Shown here piece after piece: positions 1 through 8,767 of a DNA stretch of 64,000 nucleotides. Origin of the DNA: an uncultured Eubacteriales bacterium (GTDB taxonomy: Bacteria > Bacillota > Clostridia > Christensenellales > CAG-917). The first letter of the stretch is position 1; each line of letters begins with the position of its first letter. The notes beneath the pieces were generated by a model. That model saw only the letters and a program-made list of their open reading frames with translations. It ran no database searches and was not told the DNA's origin. The stretch covers positions 113,827 to 177,826 of the forward strand of contig UQVO01000001.1 of assembly GCA_900544575.1 (NCBI GenBank), written 5' to 3'. The position numbers were made by a program, and so were the translations under genes.

Positions 1-972
1 CGCTCCCTGCACGCGGCAGCCGTAACGGGAAGCCACGACGTCGAAACCGCCCACCCTTCTGGGTCTGCCCGTCGCCGCGCCGTATTCGCCGCCCGCTTCG
101 CGGAGCCTGACCGCCTCGTCGCCGAACATTTCCGCGGTGAACGGTCCCTCTCCCACGCAGGACGAATACGCTTTCATAATGCCTATCGTTCTGTCGAGTC
201 TGAGGTCGGGCACGCCAGCGCCGACGGGAGCGTAAGCCGCAATCGTGTTGGACGAGGAAGTGTAGGGATAAATGCCGAAATCGATGTCGCGGAGCGCTCC
301 GAGCTGCGCTTCGAACATTATGTTCTTGCCCTCGCGCGCGGCAAGTCCGATGTAACGCCCCGCGTCGCAGATGTAAGGCTTGAAACGGTCGCCGAACTCG
401 GCAAGCCAGTCGGAAATCTCTTCCGCCGTATACTTTTTGGCGCCCGGATAAGCGGCAAGGCAGAGGTTTTTCCAGTCCAGCACCTCTTCTATGCGCGATT
501 TGAGATAGGCGGGATGAAGCAGGTCGCCCATACGAATCGCCTTTTTCATATACTTGTCCGCGTAAATGGGCGCTATGCCGCGGCGGGTGGAGCCGAATTT
601 GCGGTCCGCGAGCCTGTCCTCTTCGAGGCAGTCCTGCTGGACGTTGTAGGGGAAGCAAATCACTGCGCGGTCGCTGATTTTGAGATTGTCGGGAGTGACG
701 GTGACGCCGCCCGCGCGCAGTTTCTCAATCTCCCCCGCAAGGTGGTGCACGTCAATGACCATACCGTTGCCCATCACGTTGACCTTGTCCTCGCGCAGAA
801 TGCCGGAAGGCAGAAGGTTGAGCACGAATTTTCCTCTTTCGTTGACGACGGTGTGCCCGGCGTTGTTGCCGCCCTGATAACGCACTATGACGTCCTGCTC
901 TTCGGAAAGCAGGTCCACCATACGCCCCTTTCCTTCGTCGCCCCAGTTGATTCCCACTATCGCAGTAAGCAT
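1..972 (-). CDS. purA: Adenylosuccinate synthetase, C-terminus cut by window edge
   Basis: PurA joins IMP and aspartate using GTP to make adenylosuccinate in AMP synthesis. The N-terminus reads MLTAIVGINWGDEGKG, which holds the GDEGKG phosphate-binding loop. Further on are NNAGHT and the STRRGIAP and GRPRR segments typical of the family. The ATG at 972 follows a GAGGTG ribosome site. 324 codons are present of the usual 425-430, so the C-terminal quarter lies outside the window. It is downstream of purB on the same strand with a 104-bp gap, so the two steps from IMP to AMP are probably co-transcribed. Confidence 0.96.
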   Translation of the reverse strand, partial: MLTAIVGINWGDEGKGRMVDLLSEEQDVIVRYQGGNNAGHTVVNERGKFVLNLLPSGILREDKVNVMGNGMVIDVHHLAGEIEKLRAGGVTVTPDNLKISDRAVICFPYNVQQDCLEEDRLADRKFGSTRRGIAPIYADKYMKKAIRMGDLLHPAYLKSRIEEVLDWKNLCLAAYPGAKKYTAEEISDWLAEFGDRFKPYICDAGRYIGLAAREGKNIMFEAQLGALRDIDFGIYPYTSSSNTIAAYAPVGAGVPDLRLDRTIGIMKAYSSCVGEGPFTAEMFGDEAVRLREAGGEYGAATGRPRRVGGFDVVASRYGCRVQGA

Positions 973-1076
973 ATTGCACCTCGCAAAAACTTTATTCCTC
1001 TTTCAAAGCGCAGCGTCCGCCTTTGCGGACGCGCGTCAACATTATACGTCAGCGTGCGCATTTGCGCGACGCCGCG

Positions 1077-2507
1077 TCACACCCTGATTGCGGACGCCGC
1101 CGAGCGGTCGTACGGATTTGCCGCAAGCAGCGGGCGCACGGTTTCGGAAAGGAACTCCTCCGTCTGCTCCGCCGCGCAGCCGACGAACTGCCTGACGTCC
1201 ATAATGGAGTCCAGCTCCTCTTTCGTCAGCCCGAAGAGCGGGTCGGCGAGAATGCGGTCGAGCAGGTCGTTTTCGCCGCCCTCTTCCTTGACCACCGCCG
1301 CCGCGGCGACGGAGTGTTTCCTTATCGCCTCGTGCAGCTCCTGACGGTCGCCGCCCTTCTCCTTGACGCAGTACATAAGAATGTTTTCCGTTGCCATAAA
1401 CGGCAGTTCACGGTTGAGATTGCGTTCGATAATCTTCGGATACAGCTTCAAGCCGCTTATCACGTTGATGTAAAGCGACAGCACCGCGTCCACGGCGAGG
1501 AACGCTTCGGGGACGGAGATGCGCTTGTTCGCGCTGTCGTCGAGAGTGCGCTCGAACCACTGCGTCGCGGCGGTCACGGCGGGGTTGAGGCTGTCGACTA
1601 TGACATAGCGCGACAGCGACGCCATACGTTCGCTGCGCATAGGATTGCGCTTGTAAGCCATCGCGGAAGAACCTATCTGCTTGCTCTCGAAAGGCTCTTC
1701 GACCTCTTTGAGATTGGAAAGCAGTCTGATGTCGTTGGAAAATTTCGTCGCGCTCTGCGCTATGGAGCAAAGCACGGAAAGCACGTTGTAATCCACCTTG
1801 CGGGAGTAAGTCTGCCCGCTGACGGGATAGGTTGCGGCAAAGCCCATTTTCTCCGCGATGAGCGCGTCGAGCTTCTTGACCTTGGCGCGGTCGCCGCCGA
1901 AGAGTTCGAGAAAACTCGCCGCCGTGCCCGTCGTCCCTTTGCACCCCAGCATTTTGAGGGAAGAAAGACGGTATTCGAGGTCGTAAAAATCGAGCACCAG
2001 GTCGTGCAGCCACAGCGACGCGCGTTTGCCGACGGTGGTGGGCTGGGCGGGCTGGTAATGGGTGTAAGCGAGAGTGGGCAGGCTCTTGTACTTCTCCGCG
2101 AAATCCGCCGTCTTTTCAATGGCTGCGAGCAGCAGGGAGCGTATCTGCAAGAGTGCCTCTTTCATCTGTATTATGTCGGTGTTGTCGCCGACGTAACAGC
2201 TGGTCGCGCCGAGATGGATGATGGGTTTCGCCTTGGGGCACGCCTTGCCGAAAGTGAGGACGTGCGCCATAACGTCGTGCCGCACTTCCTTTTCGCGTTC
2301 GGCGGCATATGCGTAATCGATGTCGGCGACGTGCGCTTTCATTTCCGCAATCTGCTCCTCCGTAATCGCGATGCCAAGCTCCTTTTCGGCCTCGGCGAGC
2401 GCAATCCAGAGTTTTCTCCACGTGGTGAACTTGAAATCGGGTGAAAAGATGTGCTTCATCTTCTCGCTTGCATACCTCTCGCAGAGGGGGGAAACATAGC
2501 TGTCCAT
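1077..2507 (-). CDS. purB: Adenylosuccinate lyase
   Basis: PurB cleaves adenylosuccinate to AMP and fumarate and also acts on SAICAR earlier in purine synthesis. The 476-aa product has the fumarase/aspartase superfamily signature SSAMAYKRNPMRSERM, the mobile catalytic loop, and LGATSCYVGDNTD near residue 110. The start MDSYVSPLCERY at 2507 follows GGAGGT by a few bases; a longer frame exists upstream but lies across the promoter and leader. It is read toward purA and has a good SigA promoter about 100 bp upstream. Confidence 0.96.
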   Translation of the reverse strand: MDSYVSPLCERYASEKMKHIFSPDFKFTTWRKLWIALAEAEKELGIAITEEQIAEMKAHVADIDYAYAAEREKEVRHDVMAHVLTFGKACPKAKPIIHLGATSCYVGDNTDIIQMKEALLQIRSLLLAAIEKTADFAEKYKSLPTLAYTHYQPAQPTTVGKRASLWLHDLVLDFYDLEYRLSSLKMLGCKGTTGTAASFLELFGGDRAKVKKLDALIAEKMGFAATYPVSGQTYSRKVDYNVLSVLCSIAQSATKFSNDIRLLSNLKEVEEPFESKQIGSSAMAYKRNPMRSERMASLSRYVIVDSLNPAVTAATQWFERTLDDSANKRISVPEAFLAVDAVLSLYINVISGLKLYPKIIERNLNRELPFMATENILMYCVKEKGGDRQELHEAIRKHSVAAAAVVKEEGGENDLLDRILADPLFGLTKEELDSIMDVRQFVGCAAEQTEEFLSETVRPLLAANPYDRSAASAIRV

Positions 2508-2608
2508 ACGACCTCCAAATAAAAAAGCGTCCATCCGTCCTTCCGCACCGACGGTAGTGGAAGGCGCGGGCGAACACTCCGGCGTATTCTGTCTGCCGAC
2601 GCAGATAA

Positions 2609-2637
2609 AATATAGCAAGGCGCGCGGAAAATGTCAA
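2609..2637 (-). promoter_or_regulatory. SigA-type promoter for purB-purA
   Basis: On the minus strand TTGACA (2632-2637) and TATATT (2609-2614) are separated by 17 bp, with TGC before the -10 as in extended -10 promoters. Predicted initiation near 2602 gives a leader of about 95 nt before purB. It is back to back with the plus-strand promoter at 2646. Confidence 0.75.
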
Positions 2638-2645
2638 TTGTTTCC

Positions 2646-2674
2646 TTGACAATGCGCCGCAGGGCGGGTATAAT
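2646..2674 (+). promoter_or_regulatory. Consensus SigA promoter upstream of glnN (P1)
   Basis: TTGACA (2646-2651), 17 bp, TATAAT (2669-2674): both boxes match consensus exactly. Initiation near 2681 would run straight into the terminator-like hairpin at 2691, so most transcripts may end early unless read-through is allowed. Confidence 0.75.
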
Positions 2675-2690
2675 CCCAACCATAAAAGCA

Positions 2691-2725
2691 AGGACGCTTT
2701 CCGGCGGGGAGCGTCCTTCTCCTTT
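2691..2725 (+). terminator. Intrinsic terminator-like hairpin in the glnN leader
   Basis: AGGACGCT (2691-2698) pairs perfectly with AGCGTCCT (2710-2717) across an 11-nt loop and is followed by TCTCCTTTTTT. No plus-strand gene lies upstream that it could terminate, so it is probably an attenuator of P1 or the end of a very short RNA. Confidence 0.6.
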
Positions 2726-2776
2726 TTTACGGAAAAAGCAAGCGGCACTCCCGTCGCCGCAACAGGGTCAAATAAC

Positions 2777-2805
2777 TTGCTTAATCGCAAGGAGTTTAAT
2801 ATAAT
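2777..2805 (+). promoter_or_regulatory. Second candidate glnN promoter (P2)
   Basis: TTGCTT (2777-2782), 17 bp, TATAAT (2800-2805). It lies after the P1 hairpin and would give a leader of about 45 nt. The -35 region is part of a small inverted repeat (CTTGC...GCAAG). Confidence 0.5.
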
Positions 2806-2855
2806 AAACTTAATTCCGCGTCGGCGCACACGCCCGCGGAGAAGGAGCGAGTTTT

Positions 2856-4937
2856 ATGGTAATGTCCGAATTGTTCGGCAGTATGGTCTTCAACGAGCAG
2901 GTCATGAGCGAACGTCTGCCCAAGAACACCTATAAGGAATTCAAGGACTGCTGCGCGCACGACCGTCCCCTCCCTCTCGAAACCGCAAACGTCATCGCCA
3001 ACGCGATGAAGGACTGGGCGGTGGAAAAAGGCGTGACTCACTTCACGCATTGGTTCCAGCCGATGACGGGGCTGTCCGCGGAAAAGCACGACTCTTTCAT
3101 CTCCCCCACGCCCGACGGCGGCGTAATAATGGAGTTCGGCGGCAAGGAACTGATAAAGGGCGAACCCGACGCGAGCTCTTTCCCCAGCGGCGGACTGCGC
3201 GCGACTTTCGAGGCGCGCGGCTATACCGCGTGGGACCCGACCTCTTACGCCTTCATCAAGGACAACACTCTGTGCATTCCCACCGCGTTTTGCAGCTACA
3301 ACGGTCAGGCGCTTGACAAAAAAACGCCCCTGCTGCGCTCTATGGAAGCGGTCAGCCGCGAGGGCGTCGCTCTGCTGCGCCTCTTCGGCAGAAAAACGGA
3401 AAAACTCTATTCCGCAGTCGGTCCCGAACAGGAATATTTCCTCATCGACAGCAAATCTTTCGAAAAACGCCGTGACCTGATGTACACCGGCAGGACTCTC
3501 TTCGGCGCAAAACCGCCCAAGGGACAGGAGCTGGAAGACCACTACTTCGGCGCGATTAAACCCCGCGTGGCGGCGTTTATGAAAGACCTCGACGAGGAAC
3601 TGTGGAAACTCGGCGTGCTTGCCAAGACCAAGCACAACGAAGTCGCCCCCGCACAGCACGAACTTGCTCCCATCTACACCACCGTCAACGTCGCGACGGA
3701 CCAGAACCAGCTGACGATGGAAACTATGCGCAAAGTGGCGGCAAAGCACGGGATGACCTGTCTGCTGCACGAAAAACCCTTCGCGGGCGTGAACGGCAGC
3801 GGCAAGCACAACAACTGGTCGCTGGTCACCAACTTCGGTCACAACATCTTCGAGCCGGGCAAAAGCCCGTCCGACAACGCGCAGTTCCTGCTCATCGTTT
3901 CGCTTATGATAGCCGCGGTGGACAAGCATCAGGACCTTCTGCGCATCAGCGCGGCGAGCGCGGGCAACGACCACCGTCTCGGCGCCAACGAAGCGCCCCC
4001 CGCAATCGTGAGTATGTACCTCGGCGACGAGCTGACGGGCATTTTGCAGGCAATCGCCGACGGCAGGACTTACTCCAAGCGCGCGGCGTGCGAAGTGGAG
4101 ATAGGCGTGCACGTTCTGCCCAAGTTCGCAATGGACAGCACGGACCGCAACCGCACCTCCCCCCTCGCGTTCACGGGCAACAAGTTCGAGTTCCGTATGC
4201 TCGGCTCCGCCTTCTCAATCGCGGACACCAACACGGTGCTCAACACCATTATGGCGGACGAATTCCGTGCCGCCGCGGCGGAGCTCGCCGAAGCGGACGA
4301 TTTCAACGCCTGCATACGCGACATAATCAAACGCATTATGAACGAGCACGGCAGGATAGTCTTCAACGGCAACAACTATTCCGCCGAATGGGTGGAAGAG
4401 GCGAAACGCCGCGGGCTGCTCAACCTGCCCACCACGGTGGACTGTCTCGAACTGCTCGACTCCCCCGAAAACATCGCGCTGTTTGAACGCAACGGAGTGT
4501 TTACGGAAGAGGAAATCAGAAGCCGCAAGGACATCCTCATCGAAAACTATTCCAAGCAGATAGCGATAGAGGCGAACACGATGCTGGATATGGCGGAAAA
4601 GGACGTCCTGCCCGCCGTCACCACCTATGAACGCGAGCTCGCCGACACCGTGGGCGCGCTTGCCGCCGCAGGCGTGACGAAAGCACCGCAGAAAGATACG
4701 CTGAACCTGCTCAACGCTCTTTATGCCGATGCGGCAAAGGCGATTGCTTCCCTCAAAGCCGCCATCGAAAAAGGCAAGAAAGCGGAAAGCTGGATGGAAT
4801 ACGGCAGAATATGCCGCGACGAAATCATCCCCGCGATGAACGCGCTCCGCGCCGCCGCGGACGAGATGGAGATACACACCGCCAAAAAGTACTGGCCCTT
4901 CCCCACTTACGGCGACCTGCTCTTCTCCGTCAACTGA
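2856..4937 (+). CDS. glnN: Glutamine synthetase type III
   Basis: ATP-dependent synthesis of glutamine from glutamate and ammonia. The 693-aa length and the N-terminal run VMSELFGSMVFNEQVM with HWFQPMTG are diagnostic for the GSIII class rather than the 440-aa GlnA class. Catalytic-core segments VGPEQEYFL, AQHELAPIY and NGSGKHNNWS are visible. The start at 2856 sits after GGAG; ATG 2862 is a possible alternative. It is monocistronic, with two promoters and a leader hairpin upstream and a strong terminator downstream. That layout suggests regulation by nitrogen status, but no regulator is encoded nearby. Confidence 0.95.
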   Translation: MVMSELFGSMVFNEQVMSERLPKNTYKEFKDCCAHDRPLPLETANVIANAMKDWAVEKGVTHFTHWFQPMTGLSAEKHDSFISPTPDGGVIMEFGGKELIKGEPDASSFPSGGLRATFEARGYTAWDPTSYAFIKDNTLCIPTAFCSYNGQALDKKTPLLRSMEAVSREGVALLRLFGRKTEKLYSAVGPEQEYFLIDSKSFEKRRDLMYTGRTLFGAKPPKGQELEDHYFGAIKPRVAAFMKDLDEELWKLGVLAKTKHNEVAPAQHELAPIYTTVNVATDQNQLTMETMRKVAAKHGMTCLLHEKPFAGVNGSGKHNNWSLVTNFGHNIFEPGKSPSDNAQFLLIVSLMIAAVDKHQDLLRISAASAGNDHRLGANEAPPAIVSMYLGDELTGILQAIADGRTYSKRAACEVEIGVHVLPKFAMDSTDRNRTSPLAFTGNKFEFRMLGSAFSIADTNTVLNTIMADEFRAAAAELAEADDFNACIRDIIKRIMNEHGRIVFNGNNYSAEWVEEAKRRGLLNLPTTVDCLELLDSPENIALFERNGVFTEEEIRSRKDILIENYSKQIAIEANTMLDMAEKDVLPAVTTYERELADTVGALAAAGVTKAPQKDTLNLLNALYADAAKAIASLKAAIEKGKKAESWMEYGRICRDEIIPAMNALRAAADEMEIHTAKKYWPFPTYGDLLFSVN

Positions 4938-4953
4938 AAACAACGCGACACGG

Positions 4954-4981
4954 TCCCGCCGCCGAACGCGGCGGGATTTTT
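4954..4981 (+). terminator. Rho-independent terminator after glnN
   Basis: Stem TCCCGCCGC (4954-4962) with GCGGCGGGA (4968-4976), 5-nt loop, then TTTTT. Confidence 0.85.
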
Positions 4982-5000
4982 CCGTCGCAAAGGAGCACGG

Positions 5001-5504
5001 ATGCACACCGAAAAAACAAACGCGATGCGCGCCCTCGACCGCGCGGGCGTGAAATACGGCAGTCTGTCCTATCTGCCCGAAGGCAAAGAGATATCCCCGG
5101 AGGACGCGCCGAGCGGCGTGGAAGCCGCGGAAATGATGGGGCTTCCTCCCGAGCGCGTGTTCAAAACTCTGGTGACGCAGGGGAAAAGCCTTGCGCATTA
5201 CGTCTTCGTCATTCCCGTCGCACGCGAACTCGACCTCAAAAAGGCGGCGCGCGCCGTGGGCGAAAAATCCGTCGAAATGATAAAATCCAAGGAACTGTTT
5301 CCGCTGACGGGCTACGTGCACGGCGGCTGCTCCCCTCTCGGAATGAAAAAACAGTTCGTCACTGTCCTCGACGAAAGCGCGCGCGGACAGGAGCGCATAG
5401 TTTTCAGCGCGGGCAAAATAGGCAGGCAGATAGAGGTTTCTCCCGCCGACCTTGCAAAGGCTCTGAAATTCGCTTTTGCGGACCTTACGGCGGAACGGAA
5501 ATGA
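5001..5504 (+). CDS. ybaK: YbaK/EbsC-type aminoacyl-tRNA deacylase
   Basis: A 167-aa protein of the YbaK family, which hydrolyses mischarged Cys-tRNA(Pro) and related products in trans. Visible family segments are VFKTLVTQG, an early conserved lysine in this strand, GYVHGGCSPLGMKK and IVFSAGKIGRQIEVSP. Length is normal (about 160). AAAGGAG lies 6-12 bases before the ATG at 5001. It follows the glnN terminator closely, with no clear promoter of its own; read-through is possible. Confidence 0.92.
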   Translation: MHTEKTNAMRALDRAGVKYGSLSYLPEGKEISPEDAPSGVEAAEMMGLPPERVFKTLVTQGKSLAHYVFVIPVARELDLKKAARAVGEKSVEMIKSKELFPLTGYVHGGCSPLGMKKQFVTVLDESARGQERIVFSAGKIGRQIEVSPADLAKALKFAFADLTAERK

Positions 5505-5556
5505 CCTTCGCTCCGCGGTCTTTCCCCGACACGGATTTAACATAATAATACGGGTG

Positions 5557-5585
5557 TTGCGTTTTGCATATTTTTGTGGTACAAT
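5557..5585 (+). promoter_or_regulatory. Promoter of citrate synthase
   Basis: TTGCGT (5557-5562), 17 bp, TACAAT (5580-5585), giving a leader of about 110 nt before gltA. Confidence 0.6.
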
Positions 5586-5703
5586 CATTTCGTTTTCACC
5601 CGGAATTTTGTGTTTTTCAGGATGACGGACAGCCGTTTTTCTTTTCGGCTCACCGCGGCAAGGCGACGTCGCGTCCGCGGAATACGGATTAAGGAGCGTG
5701 ATT

Positions 5704-7071
5704 ATGGAACAATTCGAAAAGGTCGTGCAACACTACGCGCCGTGGATGCGCAAGATGAGCGACGTCTGCGTGGAAAACAGCACCATCGACCCTTCTCTTT
5801 ACGAAAAATACAACGTAAAACGCGGCTTGCGTGACATAGACGGCACGGGCGTCGTCGCGGGGCTCACCGAAATCAGCGAGATAAATTCCTACCGGCTCGA
5901 CGAAAACGGCAACCGCGTCGAGTGCCCCGGCGAACTTTATTACCGCGGCATCCCCATTCAGGACCTCGTTAACGGTTTCGTCACCGAACGCCGCTTCGGC
6001 TTCGAGGAAACCGTCTATCTCCTCCTCTTCGGCAAGCTGCCCGACAAGCAGAAACTCGAACATTTCAACACGATGCTTGCCGACTACCGCCGCCTGCCCG
6101 AAAGTTTCGTGCGCGACATCATAATGAAAGCGCCCTCCGCGGATATGATGAACGTCATCGCAAGAAGCGTGCTCACCCTTTACAGCTACGACAAGCACCC
6201 CGACGACATCTCCATCCCCAACGTGCTGCGCCAGAGCATACAGCTCATCGCGCAGTTCCCGCTGCTTTCCGCATACGGCTATCAGGTGTATGCGCATTAC
6301 CACTCCGACAACAGCCTCATCATACACAAGCCGCGCCACGAGCTGAGCACGGCGGAAAACATTCTGCGGCTCATCCGCCCCAACAAAAAATATACGGAGC
6401 TGGAAGCCCTCATCCTCGACCTCTGCCTCGTGCTGCACGCCGAACACGGCGGCGGCAATAACTCCACGTTCACCAACCACGTCGTGACGAGTTCGGGCAC
6501 GGACACCTACTCTGCGGTCGCGGCGTCCCTCGGCTCTCTCAAAGGACCGCGCCACGGCGGCGCAAACATCAAGGTGTCAAAGATGTTCGCGGACATCAAA
6601 GCCACCACCCCGTGCACCGACTCCGCAATCCGCGATTACATAGCCCGCCTGCTCGACAAAAAGGCGTTCGACGGAGCGGGGCTCGTGTACGGCATAGGGC
6701 ACGCGGTGTATTCGCTCAGCGACCCGCGCGCCGACATCCTCCAAAGTTACGCCAAGAAACTCGCCGTCGCGAAAGGGCTCGAAGCCGACTACGAATACTA
6801 CGAAAAAGTGGCACGCATAGCTCCCGAAGTCATCGGCGAAAAGCGCAAGATGTACAAGGGCGTCAGCGCAAACGTGGACTTCTACTCCGGGCTCATCTAC
6901 ACTATGCTGAAAATCCCGACCGAGCTTTACACCCCTCTCTTCTCCGTGGCGAGAATAGCGGGTTGGAGCGCGCACCGCATCGAAGAGCTTGCCAACCGCG
7001 GCAAGATTATACGTCCCGGCTACACCGCCGTTGCGCCGCGTCAGGAGTACGTCCCCATTGCGGACAGATGA
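5704..7071 (+). CDS. gltA: Citrate synthase
   Basis: Condenses acetyl-CoA and oxaloacetate to citrate. The 455-aa product has the two histidine loops of the family, LHAEHGGGNNSTF and GPRHGGAN, and the later GIGHAVY segment. The ATG at 5704 is chosen because AAGGAG (5691-5696) is 7 bases away; a GTG at 5698 would touch the ribosome site. No other TCA-cycle gene is in the window, so the enzyme probably serves glutamate synthesis, the usual role in fermenters; that role is inferred. It is followed by a strong terminator. Confidence 0.95.
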   Translation: MEQFEKVVQHYAPWMRKMSDVCVENSTIDPSLYEKYNVKRGLRDIDGTGVVAGLTEISEINSYRLDENGNRVECPGELYYRGIPIQDLVNGFVTERRFGFEETVYLLLFGKLPDKQKLEHFNTMLADYRRLPESFVRDIIMKAPSADMMNVIARSVLTLYSYDKHPDDISIPNVLRQSIQLIAQFPLLSAYGYQVYAHYHSDNSLIIHKPRHELSTAENILRLIRPNKKYTELEALILDLCLVLHAEHGGGNNSTFTNHVVTSSGTDTYSAVAASLGSLKGPRHGGANIKVSKMFADIKATTPCTDSAIRDYIARLLDKKAFDGAGLVYGIGHAVYSLSDPRADILQSYAKKLAVAKGLEADYEYYEKVARIAPEVIGEKRKMYKGVSANVDFYSGLIYTMLKIPTELYTPLFSVARIAGWSAHRIEELANRGKIIRPGYTAVAPRQEYVPIADR

Positions 7072-7093
7072 CAAGACTTTCGGACAAAAAAGG

Positions 7094-7121
7094 AAAGCAC
7101 CGCACAAAGCGGTGCTTTTTC
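7094..7121 (+). terminator. Rho-independent terminator after gltA
   Basis: AAAGCACCGC (7094-7103) pairs with GCGGTGCTTT (7109-7118), loop ACAAA, then T-rich tail. The A-rich 5' flank could let it work in both directions against the convergent gph. Confidence 0.88.
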
Positions 7122-7164
7122 ATTGCGTTTTAGGCTTATAAACTCCCCTTTTAGCCGTTTGCGG

Positions 7165-7818
7165 CTAGTCGCGCAAAATCTGCGCGAGCAGTTGCGCCGC
7201 ACTATCCACTATGATTTCCGCGCCGTGGGCGGCGAGCACTTCACGCGGACGGAAACCCCATCCGACGCCCACGAAGTCCACCCCCGCGTTCCTCGCCGTA
7301 TCGGCGTCCACATCGGAGTCGCCGACGTAAACCGCGGCTTCGCGCGGCACGTCCAGCGCACGCAGAATTTCGTTCACCGAGTCGGGCGCGGGCTTTCTCC
7401 GCACACCTTCGCGTTCACCGACGGCTATGTCGAAAAGCCCCGCGAAATAGTCTTCCGCAAGTGCCTGCACGGCAAAATCCACCTTGTTGGAAACCACCGC
7501 TGTTTTCATCCCCGCCGCGCGCAGAGCGGCAATCGCTTCGGGCACCCCGTCATAGGGTTTCGTCTTGTCCGCGCAATGCACCGCATAGTTTTTGCGGAAC
7601 GCTTCCGCAAGCTCCGCGGACTTTTCGTCCGAAGTCCCTTTCGGCACCGCTCTTTCCAGAAGTTTGCCCACGCCGTTGCCCACAAACGAGCGCACTTCGT
7701 CCTTGGTGCGCACGGGCATTCCGACCTCGGCAAGCGACATATTGAGCGTGTCCGTCAGGTCGTCGAGGGTGTCCAGAATGGTGCCGTCCATATCGAACAC
7801 GGCAAGGCTGTACTTCAT
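7165..7818 (-). CDS. gph: HAD hydrolase, phosphoglycolate phosphatase-like
   Basis: A 217-aa HAD-superfamily phosphatase. Motif I is FDMDGTILD (residues 8-16) with the two catalytic aspartates; motif II is VVSNK; motif III/IV is RKPAPDSVNEIL ... YVGDSDVDADTA. Cap type and spacing match Gph/PPase-like enzymes that dephosphorylate 2-phosphoglycolate or similar small phosphates; the substrate cannot be read from sequence. It is the last gene of a three-gene minus-strand operon after GNAT (50-bp gap), with an AGGAAAG ribosome site. Confidence 0.85.
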   Translation of the reverse strand: MKYSLAVFDMDGTILDTLDDLTDTLNMSLAEVGMPVRTKDEVRSFVGNGVGKLLERAVPKGTSDEKSAELAEAFRKNYAVHCADKTKPYDGVPEAIAALRAAGMKTAVVSNKVDFAVQALAEDYFAGLFDIAVGEREGVRRKPAPDSVNEILRALDVPREAAVYVGDSDVDADTARNAGVDFVGVGWGFRPREVLAAHGAEIIVDSAAQLLAQILRD

Positions 7819-7868
7819 CTTTCCTCCGCAATTCCCGCGGACCGACCGAGCCCGGTCGGCGCGGACCG

Positions 7869-8309
7869 TCATATAAGTTTCTTGACGTAACAGACTATGC
7901 GGTTGGCTTCGTCGAAGCCTGCCGCACGGTGAAAACGCATACTCCCTTCGTTCTTCACCTCGCAGTCGCTGGCAAATTCCTTGCAGCCTTGCAGCTGCGC
8001 CCATCTCTCGCACTCGGCAAGCAGTTCCGCCGCATAGCCCTTGCGCCTGTACCCTTCGCGGATGAATATGCCTTCCAGATAGCCGACGGGGGAAGTTTCC
8101 GTGCCCTCGACATACTCGTGCCTGAGCTGACACAGCGCAAACCCGATGGGACCGTCCCCTGCGTAGCTGATGAAAAACGCCGCTTCGGAGTCCTCGATGA
8201 GCTGTTTGGCAAAAATCTGCTCGATGTCGTAGGCGGAACGCCCCGGCCACAGCGTGGCGGCGAATTCCGCAAGCACCCTTACGTCGTCAGTAGTAGCTTT
8301 GCAGACCAT
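7869..8309 (-). CDS. GNAT acetyltransferase, AAC(6')-I-like
   Basis: A 146-aa GCN5-type acetyltransferase. The acetyl-CoA motif is REGYRRKGYAAELL. The flanking RHEYVEGTETSPVGYLEGI and EFASDCEVKNEGS...FHRAAGF...RIVCYVKKL follow the pattern of the aminoglycoside 6'-N-acetyltransferase type I family, although many chromosomal members have unrelated substrates. No antibiotic phenotype should be assumed. The start at 8309 has AAGGAGGG at ideal spacing. It lies 23 bp after DUF3842 and is presumably co-transcribed with it. Confidence 0.75.
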   Translation of the reverse strand: MVCKATTDDVRVLAEFAATLWPGRSAYDIEQIFAKQLIEDSEAAFFISYAGDGPIGFALCQLRHEYVEGTETSPVGYLEGIFIREGYRRKGYAAELLAECERWAQLQGCKEFASDCEVKNEGSMRFHRAAGFDEANRIVCYVKKLI

Positions 8310-8332
8310 TTCTTTCCCTCCTTACCTTCATT

Positions 8333-8761
8333 TTATTCCGCACGGACTGCCGCACCTGCGCAAATCTCCGCCACGGTTTTCGCCGCGTCGCGGATGTAGG
8401 ACGCAAGGTTTCCCTGCGTCGCTCCCGCAATCAGCGTATTGCATTTCCCCACGGGCACGAGCACGCGCACGGCGCGCGCCGACGCAACGGCGAGCGCGGC
8501 GGCAGGCGTGATTTCTCCCGCTATCGCGCCCGGCATAATTATCCCGACCGGTCCCGTGACGACGTCGGCAAGCCCCGCTTCGCGCACGACCGCGTTCTCG
8601 CCGGAAAACGCCTCGTCCGCACCTGCCTTGCGCATTCCGCGCGCGGCTTCCGCATTTGTGCCGCAGGCGACAATCCGCGCGTCCGTTCCGCTTTCGCGCA
8701 GCGCGCGCACGAGCTGTTTCCCTATTCCGCCGCCCTGTCCGTCTATCACAAGAACTCTCAT
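8333..8761 (-). CDS. DUF3842 family protein
   Basis: A 142-aa protein starting MRVLVIDGQGGGIGKQLV, the glycine-rich opening of the DUF3842 family. Later hallmarks are VACGTNAEAA, KAGADEAFSGENAV, GPVGIIMPGAIAGEITP and VPVGKCNTLIAG. The N-terminal GQGGGIGK suggests a nucleotide-binding Rossmann-like fold; the function is unknown. There is no Shine-Dalgarno before the ATG at 8761, and the predicted transcription start falls on the ATG, so the mRNA may be leaderless. It is first in the operon with GNAT and gph. Confidence 0.85.
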   Translation of the reverse strand: MRVLVIDGQGGGIGKQLVRALRESGTDARIVACGTNAEAARGMRKAGADEAFSGENAVVREAGLADVVTGPVGIIMPGAIAGEITPAAALAVASARAVRVLVPVGKCNTLIAGATQGNLASYIRDAAKTVAEICAGAAVRAE

Positions 8762-8767
8762 ATGCAA

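Noticed and set aside
1023..2444. Long antisense frames opposite purB and similar long frames opposite other genes
   Set aside because: They lie wholly inside well-identified genes, are arginine- or histidine-rich shadows typical of high GC, and have no ribosome sites or domains.
2116..2829. Upstream extension of purB through 2618 or beyond
   Set aside because: It would cross the purB promoter; ATG 2507 has GGAGGT and matches the family start.
7869..8309. Calling the GNAT protein an aminoglycoside resistance determinant
   Set aside because: Family resemblance alone does not show drug acetylation; many chromosomal relatives have other substrates.
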